A stretch of 19,677 nucleotides of DNA. Origin: Flavobacteriales bacterium. GTDB lineage: Bacteria; Bacteroidota; Bacteroidia; Flavobacteriales_D; Sanyastnellaceae. The translations under genes were made by a program, and so were the position numbers. Position 1 is the stretch's first letter; every line of letters starts with the position of its first letter. Positions 7,487 to 13,742 of the stretch are shown here, in pieces. Location: contig WTJL01000213.1 in assembly GCA_011524845.1 (NCBI GenBank), forward strand, positions 1-19,677, written 5' to 3'. The notes under the pieces are model-generated. The model saw only the letters and a program-made list of their open reading frames with translations. It was not told where the DNA came from and did no database searches.

Positions 7487-8302
7487 ATGAATCACAACCT
7501 CTCTCACCTGCCGGAGCGCCCTGCGAAGCCCCGCGAATCGGGATTGACCATGGTCATGGACAAAGGCCTCAGCCTTCGCCAAGCCGAAGATTTCCTGGAA
7601 GTCAACGCCGACAAGGTGGACCTGTTGAAGTTGGGCTTTGGCACCTCTGTGGTGACCCCCAACGTGAAAGAAAAAATCAAGCTCTACCACGACGCTGGCC
7701 TGATGGTCTACCCTGGAGGCACCTTGTTTGAAGCCTACTTCGTGCGCAAGCAACTGGACGACTACCTGCGGTTTGTGGACGACCTCGGTCTGGAAACGGT
7801 CGAAGTGAGCGACGGCTCGATGGTCATTGAAGAAGACGCCAAGTGCGAGATGATTCACCGTTTGGCCAAGAAGTACCGCGTCCTGAGCGAGGTGGGATCC
7901 AAGGAAGCCGGCATCCTCATCAGCCCCAACAAGTGGACGTCGATGATGCAGCAGGAACTCGCAGCCGGAAGTTGGAAAGTGATTGCTGAAGCACGTGAAA
8001 GCGGCAACGTCGGCATCTATCGCCCCAACGGCACCGCGCACACGGCTCTGGTTCGCCGCATTTTGGCCAAGGTTCAACTCGAAGACATCCTTTGGGAAGC
8101 CCCTCAAAAGCCTCAGCAAGTGTGGTTCCTCAAGCAGTTTGGCGCCAACGTCAACTTGGGGAACATCGGACCACATGACGTCATTCCACTCGAGTGCTTG
8201 CGCCTTGGATTGCGCGGTGACACGTTCTTCGACAACCTCCCTGAGGCCATGGCGGAAGGCGTGCGTCAGATTCCAGAAGACGAAATCCTTGCAGACGACT
8301 GA
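7487..8302 (+). CDS. comA: Phosphosulfolactate synthase (ComA family)
   Basis: This 271-residue protein of the ComA family is predicted to add sulfite to phosphoenolpyruvate to give (2R)-3-phosphosulfolactate, the first step of coenzyme M synthesis in methanogens and of sulfolactate formation in some bacteria. TIM-barrel core motifs are visible: LTMVMDKGLS (20-29), VDLLKLGFGTS (44-54), YPGGTLFE (75-82), ETVEVSDGSM (103-112) and LSEVGSKEA (133-141), with the lysines and acidic residues expected of the active site. No comB, comC, comD or comE homologue lies in the window, so the product's fate is unknown. It starts 3 bp after the TPR gene and ends 3 bp before the rhodanese gene, so it is certainly operonic. 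The enzyme activity in Bacteroidota is inferred from family only. Confidence 0.9.
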   Translation: MNHNLSHLPERPAKPRESGLTMVMDKGLSLRQAEDFLEVNADKVDLLKLGFGTSVVTPNVKEKIKLYHDAGLMVYPGGTLFEAYFVRKQLDDYLRFVDDLGLETVEVSDGSMVIEEDAKCEMIHRLAKKYRVLSEVGSKEAGILISPNKWTSMMQQELAAGSWKVIAEARESGNVGIYRPNGTAHTALVRRILAKVQLEDILWEAPQKPQQVWFLKQFGANVNLGNIGPHDVIPLECLRLGLRGDTFFDNLPEAMAEGVRQIPEDEILADD

Positions 8303-8305
8303 CCC

Positions 8306-8623
8306 ATGAAAAGCATCACGGTGCAGGAATTGCTGGCTTGGCGCAATGAAGGGGTCTCGCACACCCTCATTGACATTCGCGAACCGTACGAACGCGAGGT
8401 GAGCCACATCGACGGCGTGCACATCCCCATGGAGGACATTGTCTCTCGCCTTGGGGAGATCCCGGAGGATTCACCTGTGGTCATCCACTGCCGGTCAGGC
8501 GCCCGTTCAGCAGCCGTCACCCATGCGTTGACCCAACAATACGGTCGAACCAACGTCCACAACCTCGAAGGAGGCATCACGGCCTGGGCCATGCACATCG
8601 ACCCCAACCTCGACGTGGTATGA
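8306..8623 (+). CDS. Single-domain rhodanese
   Basis: This 105-residue cytoplasmic rhodanese domain carries sulfur as a persulfide or reduces/transfers thiol groups. It shows TLIDIREPYERE at 20-31, the HIDGVHIPM segment, and the catalytic Cys62 in the loop HCRSGAR followed by SAAVTHAL, then NLEGGITAW near the C-terminus. The six-residue active loop beginning CRSGAR is intact, so an active sulfurtransferase is likely. The donor and acceptor are unknown. It lies between comA and popT, starting 3 bp after comA and overlapping popT by ATGA, so a sulfur-related link to ComA is possible but is inference. Confidence 0.93.
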   Translation: MKSITVQELLAWRNEGVSHTLIDIREPYEREVSHIDGVHIPMEDIVSRLGEIPEDSPVVIHCRSGARSAAVTHALTQQYGRTNVHNLEGGITAWAMHIDPNLDVV

Positions 8624-9537
8624 ATTGGCCATGGTCCGTCACGGCCAAGGGCTTTGCCATGGGGGTGGCGGATTTGGTTCCCGGTGTCAGTGGAGGCACC
8701 GTGGCGTTCATTGCAGGCATTTACGACCCTTTGCTGAACAGTCTTTCCGCCCTCAGTGGCGAAGGGTTCAAGGCTTTAACACGCGGCAAGTTTGGGGAGG
8801 CATGGAAGGCCATCAACGGTCCATTCTTGTTGGCCCTTGTGCTTGGCATTGGCGCAGCCATTGCCAGTTTGGCTTCTCCCCTCCATTGGCTGCTTGAACA
8901 CGAACCCACGCTTCTGCGGGCCTTTTTTGTGGGGCTTGTCGCCACCTCTGTTCCGCTGATGGCCAGGCACGTGAAAGGATGGGGACTGGACACGTGGGTG
9001 TGGGCCGCCATCGGCTGTGCCGTGGCCGGGTTCATCACCTCTTTGCCCCCGCTCGTGCAATCGGACCACCCTGCCCTTTTGATGGGAGCTGGGGCCTTGG
9101 CCATTTGTGCCATGTTGCTTCCGGGCATCTCTGGGAGCTTCTTGCTGCTGATTCTGGGCGCCTACGCCCCCGTCCTGCTGGCGGTGAAAACGCTTGACGT
9201 CCCCAAAATCGCCGCGTTTGGGACTGGAGCTGTGTTGGGACTGCTGACCTTCAGCAGGGCGCTCAAATGGTTGCTGGCCGTCCACCGTCGTCAGGCGCTG
9301 TCCGTGTTGACGGGATTCCTGGTGGGCTCGTTGCAAGCCCTTTGGCCGTGGAAAGCCCAAGTTCGACCCCTGTACACCCACAGCGATGGCCGCATTGAAT
9401 GGCTTCTGGAAAATGTGGCTCCTGCGTCGTTGGGCGTTGAAGTCGGTTTGGCCGTTGGGTTGGCCGTGACGGGAGGCGCGTTGGTCTGGGGACTTCACCG
9501 GTGGGGCGCATCGCGCGGGATGAATGTCGATTCATGA
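8620..9537 (+). CDS. popT: DUF368 polyprenyl-phosphate translocase
   Basis: This 305-residue polytopic inner-membrane protein of the DUF368 family has characterised members (PopT) that return undecaprenyl phosphate to the cytoplasmic face for reuse in cell-wall synthesis. The two internally repeated signature loops are present: ADLVPGVSGGT at 17-27 and LLPGISGSF at 166-174. They fit the inverted-repeat architecture of the family. Around eight to ten hydrophobic segments follow, with a final helix near the C-terminus. It overlaps the rhodanese gene before it and aroE after it by ATGA, so translation is coupled on both sides. The family assignment is safe. The transport function is taken from work on other phyla. 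Confidence 0.9.
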   Translation: MNWPWSVTAKGFAMGVADLVPGVSGGTVAFIAGIYDPLLNSLSALSGEGFKALTRGKFGEAWKAINGPFLLALVLGIGAAIASLASPLHWLLEHEPTLLRAFFVGLVATSVPLMARHVKGWGLDTWVWAAIGCAVAGFITSLPPLVQSDHPALLMGAGALAICAMLLPGISGSFLLLILGAYAPVLLAVKTLDVPKIAAFGTGAVLGLLTFSRALKWLLAVHRRQALSVLTGFLVGSLQALWPWKAQVRPLYTHSDGRIEWLLENVAPASLGVEVGLAVGLAVTGGALVWGLHRWGASRGMNVDS

Positions 9538-10316
9538 GTTCCCCCAATCCCCATGTGCTGGGCGTTCTCGGACACCCTGTCGAACACTCTCAAAGCCCTG
9601 CCCTGTTTGCCGACATGTTTGCACGCGAAGGGCGATCGGACCTGTCGTACCGCACGTTTGACTTGCCCAACTTGGACGACTTTGAACGCTTTTTGGTGCG
9701 TCACCCAGAGGTGGCCGGGCTGAACGTGACGGTGCCCCACAAGCGAGACATTCTTCCCCACCTCTGCGAGGTGTCCCCTGAAGCCGAGGCTCTCGGAGCC
9801 GTCAACACGCTTGTGCGCACGACGAACGGATGGGTGGGACACAACACCGACGTCTGGGGATTCCAACGGTCCATCCAACCCTTCTTGGCCAACCGTCACG
9901 AACGCGCCCTTGTGCTGGGGACTGGAGGCAGCGCGGCGGCCGTGCACCACGTGCTCTCGGGCCTTGGCATTGACACAGTGGCCGTCTCACGGCATGGAAA
10001 CAGCGCCGACAACACGCACGCCTTGGGCAGACCCTGCGTGGGGTACCACGAACTCTCCGAAGCCATGCTGAAGCATCACCTTTTGGTGGTCCATTGCACC
10101 CCTGTTGGCATGTCGCCCAACACCGAGGGCATGGTCGAGGTGCCCGTGTCGTTCCTGACCCCAGACCACCTTGTGGTGGACCTCATCTACACCCCATTGG
10201 AGACCCAGTTGTTGCGCAAGGCCCGCGAACAAGGCGCGGCCACGCTGAACGGTGCAGACATGCTGCGTCTTCAGGCAGAAAAGGCTTGGGAGATTTGGAA
10301 AGAGGCAGGGGTGTGA
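9534..10316 (+). CDS. aroE: Shikimate dehydrogenase
   Basis: This 260-residue enzyme reduces 3-dehydroshikimate to shikimate with NADPH in chorismate synthesis. The substrate-site serines are in HSQSP (18-22), the catalytic lysine is Lys70 in NVTVPHK, Asn91 is in GAVNTLV, and the catalytic Asp106 is in GHNTDVWGF. The nucleotide-binding loop GTGGSAAAV lies near residue 126, and the C-terminal NGADMLRLQAEKAWEIW closes the active site. The start at 9534 overlaps the popT stop by ATGA and gives the expected N-terminus; the open frame continues upstream to 9501 inside popT. Length is normal for the shorter Bacteroidota type. It is followed 33 bp later by murQ. Confidence 0.94.
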   Translation: MSSPNPHVLGVLGHPVEHSQSPALFADMFAREGRSDLSYRTFDLPNLDDFERFLVRHPEVAGLNVTVPHKRDILPHLCEVSPEAEALGAVNTLVRTTNGWVGHNTDVWGFQRSIQPFLANRHERALVLGTGGSAAAVHHVLSGLGIDTVAVSRHGNSADNTHALGRPCVGYHELSEAMLKHHLLVVHCTPVGMSPNTEGMVEVPVSFLTPDHLVVDLIYTPLETQLLRKAREQGAATLNGADMLRLQAEKAWEIWKEAGV

Positions 10317-10333
10317 AGCCCCAAGGGGCGGCT

Positions 10334-10341
10334 TACCTTTG
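10334..10341 (+). promoter_or_regulatory. -7 element before murQ
   Basis: TACCTTTG is an exact TAnnTTTG match in the 33-bp gap between aroE and murQ, ending 8 nt before the ATG. A GTG sits at the -33 position (20-nt spacer). The following AAGGAG is only 2 nt from the ATG, too close to act as a normal Shine-Dalgarno site. It suggests that murQ and the next gene can be transcribed separately from the upstream operon. Confidence 0.55.
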
Positions 10342-10349
10342 AAGGAGCG

Positions 10350-11186
10350 ATGGCCCACAACCTCCCCCCCACTGAACAGCCCGGTCCCGTCGACCACTTG
10401 CACACCTTGACGGTGGCCGAATTGCTTGACGCCATGCACCGCGTAGATGACGATGTCCAAACCGCCGTCAAAGAGGCCATGCCCGCGCTGGAAACCTTGA
10501 CCACGGAGCTCGTGTCGCGCATGAAAAAAGGAGGACGGTTGTTCTACCTCGGTGCAGGCACAAGTGGACGGCTTGGCGTAGTGGACGCCAGCGAATGCCC
10601 TCCCACCTTTGGGGTGGCGCCAGACCGCGTGGTCGGCATCATGGCGGGGGGAGATTCTGCGATTCGGTCTGCCGTCGAAGGTGCAGAAGACGACGCTGAG
10701 CAAGGATGGAAAGACCTCGAATCCCACAACATCGGTGAACACGACACGGTCGTGGGCATTGCCGCGAGTGGTCGAACACCCTATGTCATTGGTGCCTTGA
10801 GGCAAGCTCGCCTGCGGGGACTCCTGACGGGATGCGTCACCTGCAACCCTGACAGCGCCATCGTGCAGGCATGCGACCACCCGGTGGTGGCCGTGACCGG
10901 ACCGGAGTTTGTGACCGGATCGACCCGCATGAAGGCCGGGACCGCCACCAAGCTCATCCTGAACCGCCTCACCACCGCCACCATGATCCAATTGGGCCAC
11001 GTCCAGGGAAACCGAATGGTGGACATGCAACTCACCAACGCGAAACTCGTGCAACGCGGCGCCCGCATGGTGTCGGAGGCCACGGGATTGGCCACTGCCG
11101 ACGCTGAAGCGCTTCTCATCGAACACGGCAGCGTGCGCGCTGCGGTCGACGCCCATTCCAAGACTTCCAGCGATGCACGCCCTTGA
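10350..11186 (+). CDS. murQ: N-acetylmuramic acid 6-phosphate etherase
   Basis: This 278-residue SIS-domain enzyme cleaves the lactyl ether of MurNAc-6-P to give GlcNAc-6-P and D-lactate in peptidoglycan recycling. It shows FYLGAGTSGRLGVVDASECPPTFG with the catalytic Glu82 (equivalent to E. coli Glu83), AVEGAEDD with Glu113 (equivalent to Glu114), GIAASGRTPYV, and the closing TGSTRMKAGTATKLILN signature. It is somewhat shorter than the E. coli enzyme (298 residues) at the C-terminus. The usual transporter MurP, kinase AnmK or MurK, and NagA are not in the window. Its last 14 bases overlap the start of the following hypothetical gene, implying coupled translation. Confidence 0.95.
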   Translation: MAHNLPPTEQPGPVDHLHTLTVAELLDAMHRVDDDVQTAVKEAMPALETLTTELVSRMKKGGRLFYLGAGTSGRLGVVDASECPPTFGVAPDRVVGIMAGGDSAIRSAVEGAEDDAEQGWKDLESHNIGEHDTVVGIAASGRTPYVIGALRQARLRGLLTGCVTCNPDSAIVQACDHPVVAVTGPEFVTGSTRMKAGTATKLILNRLTTATMIQLGHVQGNRMVDMQLTNAKLVQRGARMVSEATGLATADAEALLIEHGSVRAAVDAHSKTSSDARP

Positions 11187-11754
11187 GCCCTATTACGCTT
11201 GGCGCAACCACTACATCGCGAGCAACGACCCGCAGAGTCCGTTCTACAACCGGGTCTACAATGAGTTTGCCTACCACCTCAAGGTCTACAACCACTACAT
11301 CCACCCACAATGGGATGAGTTTGGGAGCCAAACCCTCTACACCAAAGTGCTGTACGCCGACTACGACGAAGGCTACGCGGTGCTGGAGTTCATTGGTGAA
11401 TGGAACGATTGCCTGTTCAACGACATCATGCTTCTCAAACGGGAGGTCATCGATCCTTTGCGCGATGGTGGCGTGACCAAGTTTGTGCTGATTGGTGAAA
11501 ACGTCTTGAATTTCCACCACAGCGACGACGCGTATTACGAGGAGTGGTTCGACGAAGTGATGGAAGACGACGGGTGGATCGCCCTGCTCAACTTCCGCGA
11601 GCACGTGCTTGCCGACATGCAAGCCATCGACTTGGATTCCTACTTCGTGTTGGGAGGAGAGCTCAACGAAATGGGATGGCGCACGTTCACGCCTGAACAG
11701 CTCTGTCGCCGCATCGACGACTGCGTGGAGCACCGCTACGGCCTGCTCGGCTGA
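11173..11754 (+). CDS. Conserved hypothetical protein, coupled to murQ
   Basis: This 193-residue soluble acidic protein is rich in Tyr, Trp, Asp and Glu (LEPYYAWRNHYIAS, YNHYIHPQWDEFGS, AYYEEWFDEVMEDDGWIALL). There is no signal peptide, membrane segment or recognised domain. I recall close relatives as uncharacterised proteins in other Bacteroidota, so it is a real gene rather than a chance frame. An alternating pattern around GVTKFVLIGENVLNFHHSDD suggests an alpha/beta core. It starts inside the end of murQ (14-nt overlap) and ends 6 bp before the stop of the convergent MnmD-Nudix gene. Function is unknown. Coupling to murQ hints at an envelope or amino-sugar role, but this is only context. 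Confidence 0.85.
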   Translation: MHALEPYYAWRNHYIASNDPQSPFYNRVYNEFAYHLKVYNHYIHPQWDEFGSQTLYTKVLYADYDEGYAVLEFIGEWNDCLFNDIMLLKREVIDPLRDGGVTKFVLIGENVLNFHHSDDAYYEEWFDEVMEDDGWIALLNFREHVLADMQAIDLDSYFVLGGELNEMGWRTFTPEQLCRRIDDCVEHRYGLLG

Positions 11755-11760
11755 CGCGAC

Positions 11761-12888
11761 TTACTTCCTTTGGCGTTCCTGCCACGCCTGCCAGGCCTCC
11801 CGGTCAGAAGCAAAATGAAATTCCTCGGGCTTGAGCTCGCTCACCAGCCTCCAGCCCAACCGCTGGTGCATCATGGGCACCCGCTTGCCGAAGACGTCTT
11901 CCAATTCCCCATCGTCCACAAAAGCCACTTCTCCTTCGAGGGCCGCTTCGTAGTGAACCGCCAACACCTGATGGTTGGCGTCGAATGAGCTGACATGGGC
12001 GCGGCGGCTGACGTGCACCAAGTCCCCCACCACCACCGGCTGGCCCAGTTCTTCCAGTGCTTCGCGGCGCAAACACGCCGTTGGACCTTCTCCCCATTCC
12101 AAACCACCTCCGGGAAATTTCATCACCCCGCCCATCGGCAACCGCTCGTAGGACACGAGAACCTCTTCCTGGCCTTGGTCGTTGGTGGAGGTCAACACCA
12201 TGTACACGCGAACGTTGAGCTTGCCCTCGGGGTTGTGGACCTTGGTGGCTCGAAGCATTTCTCGTTTGCCCGGCGGGCCGGGAATGCGGTCCACATGAAA
12301 TCCCGCTTCTTCCATGGCACGACGGACATCGCCCTTGGCGCAATACGTCACCAACTGTCCGCCTGGCTTCAGCGCCAAACGCATGCGGTCCATGGCGGCC
12401 GGGGTCCACAGCTCGGGCTGGGCTGCCGGTGCAAATGCGTCGTAGAAGACGACGTCGTACACCGCCTCTTCCAGGTCGGCTTCAAATACGCCAGTTTGAA
12501 GCCGTGTGAACGCAAGGTGCTCGTCGCTCCACGATCCGTCCTGGTGCATGGCCTGCCAAATGGGTTGGGGTACGCCCGTTTGTTGTGCGTAATCGAGGGC
12601 CTCCACGTCTTTCCAATCCAGGGGATGAGGCTCCAAACTGTCCAGCACCACTTGTCTCTGGGCCTGTGAGGCACGAAGCCAAACGTCCAACACGTTCAGT
12701 CCGGTGCCAAACCCCACTTCCAAGACGCGAAGGGCGCCTTCCTGTTGGCGTTCGAATGCAGGCATGAGCCCCATGTCCCCAAACACATGTCGGGTCTCTC
12801 CCCACGCGCCATGCACGCTGTGGTAGAACACGTCCAACTCTGGACGATGAAGGGTCCAACTGCCGTCTTTGGTCTCTCGAAGTTTCAC
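11761..12888 (-). CDS. MnmD-like tRNA methyltransferase fused to a Nudix hydrolase
   Basis: This 375-residue protein has two domains. Residues 1 to about 216 match MnmD/MnmC-N, which methylates nm5s2U34 to mnm5s2U34 in tRNA: ELDVFYHSVHGAWGETRHVF, the SAM loop VLEVGFGTGLN (55-65), VVFYDAFAPAAQPELW (146-161), YCAKGDVRRAM and the terminal GPPGKREMLRATK. After a linker of roughly ten residues, 225-375 is a Nudix domain whose box at 261-283 has all the key residues (G, x5, E267, x7, R275-E276, E279-E280, G282). The GTG at 12888 is preferred over the ATG at 12963 because MnmD proteins begin here and GACCTTTG ends 4 nt upstream; the longer form would overlap TIGR02757. The Nudix substrate is unknown. 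Confidence 0.88.
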   Translation of the reverse strand: MKLRETKDGSWTLHRPELDVFYHSVHGAWGETRHVFGDMGLMPAFERQQEGALRVLEVGFGTGLNVLDVWLRASQAQRQVVLDSLEPHPLDWKDVEALDYAQQTGVPQPIWQAMHQDGSWSDEHLAFTRLQTGVFEADLEEAVYDVVFYDAFAPAAQPELWTPAAMDRMRLALKPGGQLVTYCAKGDVRRAMEEAGFHVDRIPGPPGKREMLRATKVHNPEGKLNVRVYMVLTSTNDQGQEEVLVSYERLPMGGVMKFPGGGLEWGEGPTACLRREALEELGQPVVVGDLVHVSRRAHVSSFDANHQVLAVHYEAALEGEVAFVDDGELEDVFGKRVPMMHQRLGWRLVSELKPEEFHFASDREAWQAWQERQRK

Positions 12889-12892
12889 GCCC

Positions 12893-12900
12893 CAAAGGTC
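12893..12900 (-). promoter_or_regulatory. -7-like element 4 nt before the MnmD-Nudix start
   Basis: GACCTTTG (12900-12893) has one mismatch to TAnnTTTG and is followed by GGGC and the GTG at 12888. It lies in the 46-bp gap after TIGR02757. No -33 TTG is visible. It helps to decide the GTG start. Confidence 0.45.
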
Positions 12901-12934
12901 GTTGGTCCACGACCATGTCCGTCTTTTCGACGCC

Positions 12935-13714
12935 TTAAAAGCCCTCCATGGCCCCCAACCCAAAGAGGGCGAAGTCCAAACGCACCGGATCCACAGGATC
13001 CACTTCCCTCAGGGCGGCGGTCAACTCCACCACGGATTTCCAATCGTTGGCCGAGCGGTGCAGCAGGCCCAATTTTCGGCCCACACTGGACGTGTGCACG
13101 TCCAGAGGGATGTGCAACACCGCGGGCGAGATGCCCTTCCACAAGCCCAAATCCACCCCCCGGTCAGACGGCCTCACCATCCACCGCAGGAACATGTTGA
13201 GCCGCTTGGCCGCTGAACCTTTGGCGGGGTTGGCCACGTGCTTTTGGGTTCGGGGTTGAACGCCCGGCTGGGCCATGAAAGCGTAGTGAAAAGCGGTCAA
13301 GGCCTCGATCACCGAGGCGGGGTCGTGGGGGCGGCTCCACCCCTGCAACATGGCTTGTTCCAGGGTGCCGTGCGTCCGCAACAACCCCGCAAGCGCCTGC
13401 ACAAACCCCTTGGCGTCGACCTCTTGAAAGGTTCGGTGGACAAACCCCTCGAAGACTGCCAAGTCGGACGCTTCGTGCTCGAGCACAAATTGGCCTGGGG
13501 CGTGGTCCATCCGCTCCATCAGCGAGTCCAGGCTTTTCAAGATGGACACGCGGTTGCCCCACGCCAGCGAGGCGGCGAAAAACGCCGACACCTCCTTGTC
13601 CTCCCGACGGGAGAAGCGATGGGGAATGGACAACGGATCGTGAGGAATGAAATCCGGCACCTCGTACTGCTCCGCCTTCTCCAGCAAAAACTCCTTGACG
13701 TCCTCGGGTGTCAT
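12935..13714 (-). CDS. TIGR02757 (DUF2400) family protein
   Basis: This 259-residue protein belongs to a family conserved in Bacteroidota and some other phyla and assigned only by family model. Diagnostic stretches are FSRREDKEVSAFFAASLAWGNR at about 34-55, LNMFLRWMVRPSDRGVDLGLW at 172-192, ISPAVLHIPLDVHTSSVGRKLGLL and DPVDPVRLDFALFGLG near the end. The overall pattern resembles helix-hairpin-helix DNA glycosylase-like proteins, but I see no clear catalytic lysine/aspartate assignment and would not claim glycosylase activity. The ATG at 13714 has a GATTTTTG element 4 nt upstream. It is divergent from batA across only 28 bp and is followed 46 bp later by the MnmD-Nudix gene. Confidence 0.9.
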   Translation of the reverse strand: MTPEDVKEFLLEKAEQYEVPDFIPHDPLSIPHRFSRREDKEVSAFFAASLAWGNRVSILKSLDSLMERMDHAPGQFVLEHEASDLAVFEGFVHRTFQEVDAKGFVQALAGLLRTHGTLEQAMLQGWSRPHDPASVIEALTAFHYAFMAQPGVQPRTQKHVANPAKGSAAKRLNMFLRWMVRPSDRGVDLGLWKGISPAVLHIPLDVHTSSVGRKLGLLHRSANDWKSVVELTAALREVDPVDPVRLDFALFGLGAMEGF

Positions 13715-13718
13715 GGGG

Positions 13719-13726
13719 CAAAAATC
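13719..13726 (-). promoter_or_regulatory. -7-like element 4 nt before TIGR02757
   Basis: GATTTTTG (13726-13719) has one mismatch to TAnnTTTG and is followed by CCCC and the ATG at 13714. It sits back-to-back with the batA element at 13731-13738. No TTG is seen at -33, where the sequence is the first codons of batA. Confidence 0.4.
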
Positions 13727-13730
13727 GGGC

Positions 13731-13738
13731 TAAATTCG
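13731..13738 (+). promoter_or_regulatory. -7-like element 4 nt before batA
   Basis: TAAATTCG has one mismatch to TAnnTTTG and ends 4 nt before the GTG at 13743. A GTG sits at the -33 position with a 20-nt spacer (13708-13710), inside the first codons of TIGR02757. Confidence 0.4.
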
Positions 13739-13742
13739 CGAT

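Noticed and set aside
7487..8302. Coenzyme M biosynthesis locus
   Set aside because: Only the first-step enzyme family is present. No comB, comC, comD or comE homologue is visible, so a full pathway cannot be claimed.
7298..8422. 374-aa minus-strand open frame opposite comA
   Set aside because: Spans the TPR-comA-rhodanese junctions in antisense and matches no family I know.
10342..10349. AAGGAG as a Shine-Dalgarno site for murQ
   Set aside because: It is only 2 nt from the ATG, and Bacteroidota make little use of such sites. It may be coincidental purine-rich sequence.
9987..11156. 389-aa minus-strand open frame opposite aroE and murQ
   Set aside because: It covers the aroE-murQ gap and both genes in antisense. 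The aroE and murQ catalytic motifs on the other strand decide the coding strand.
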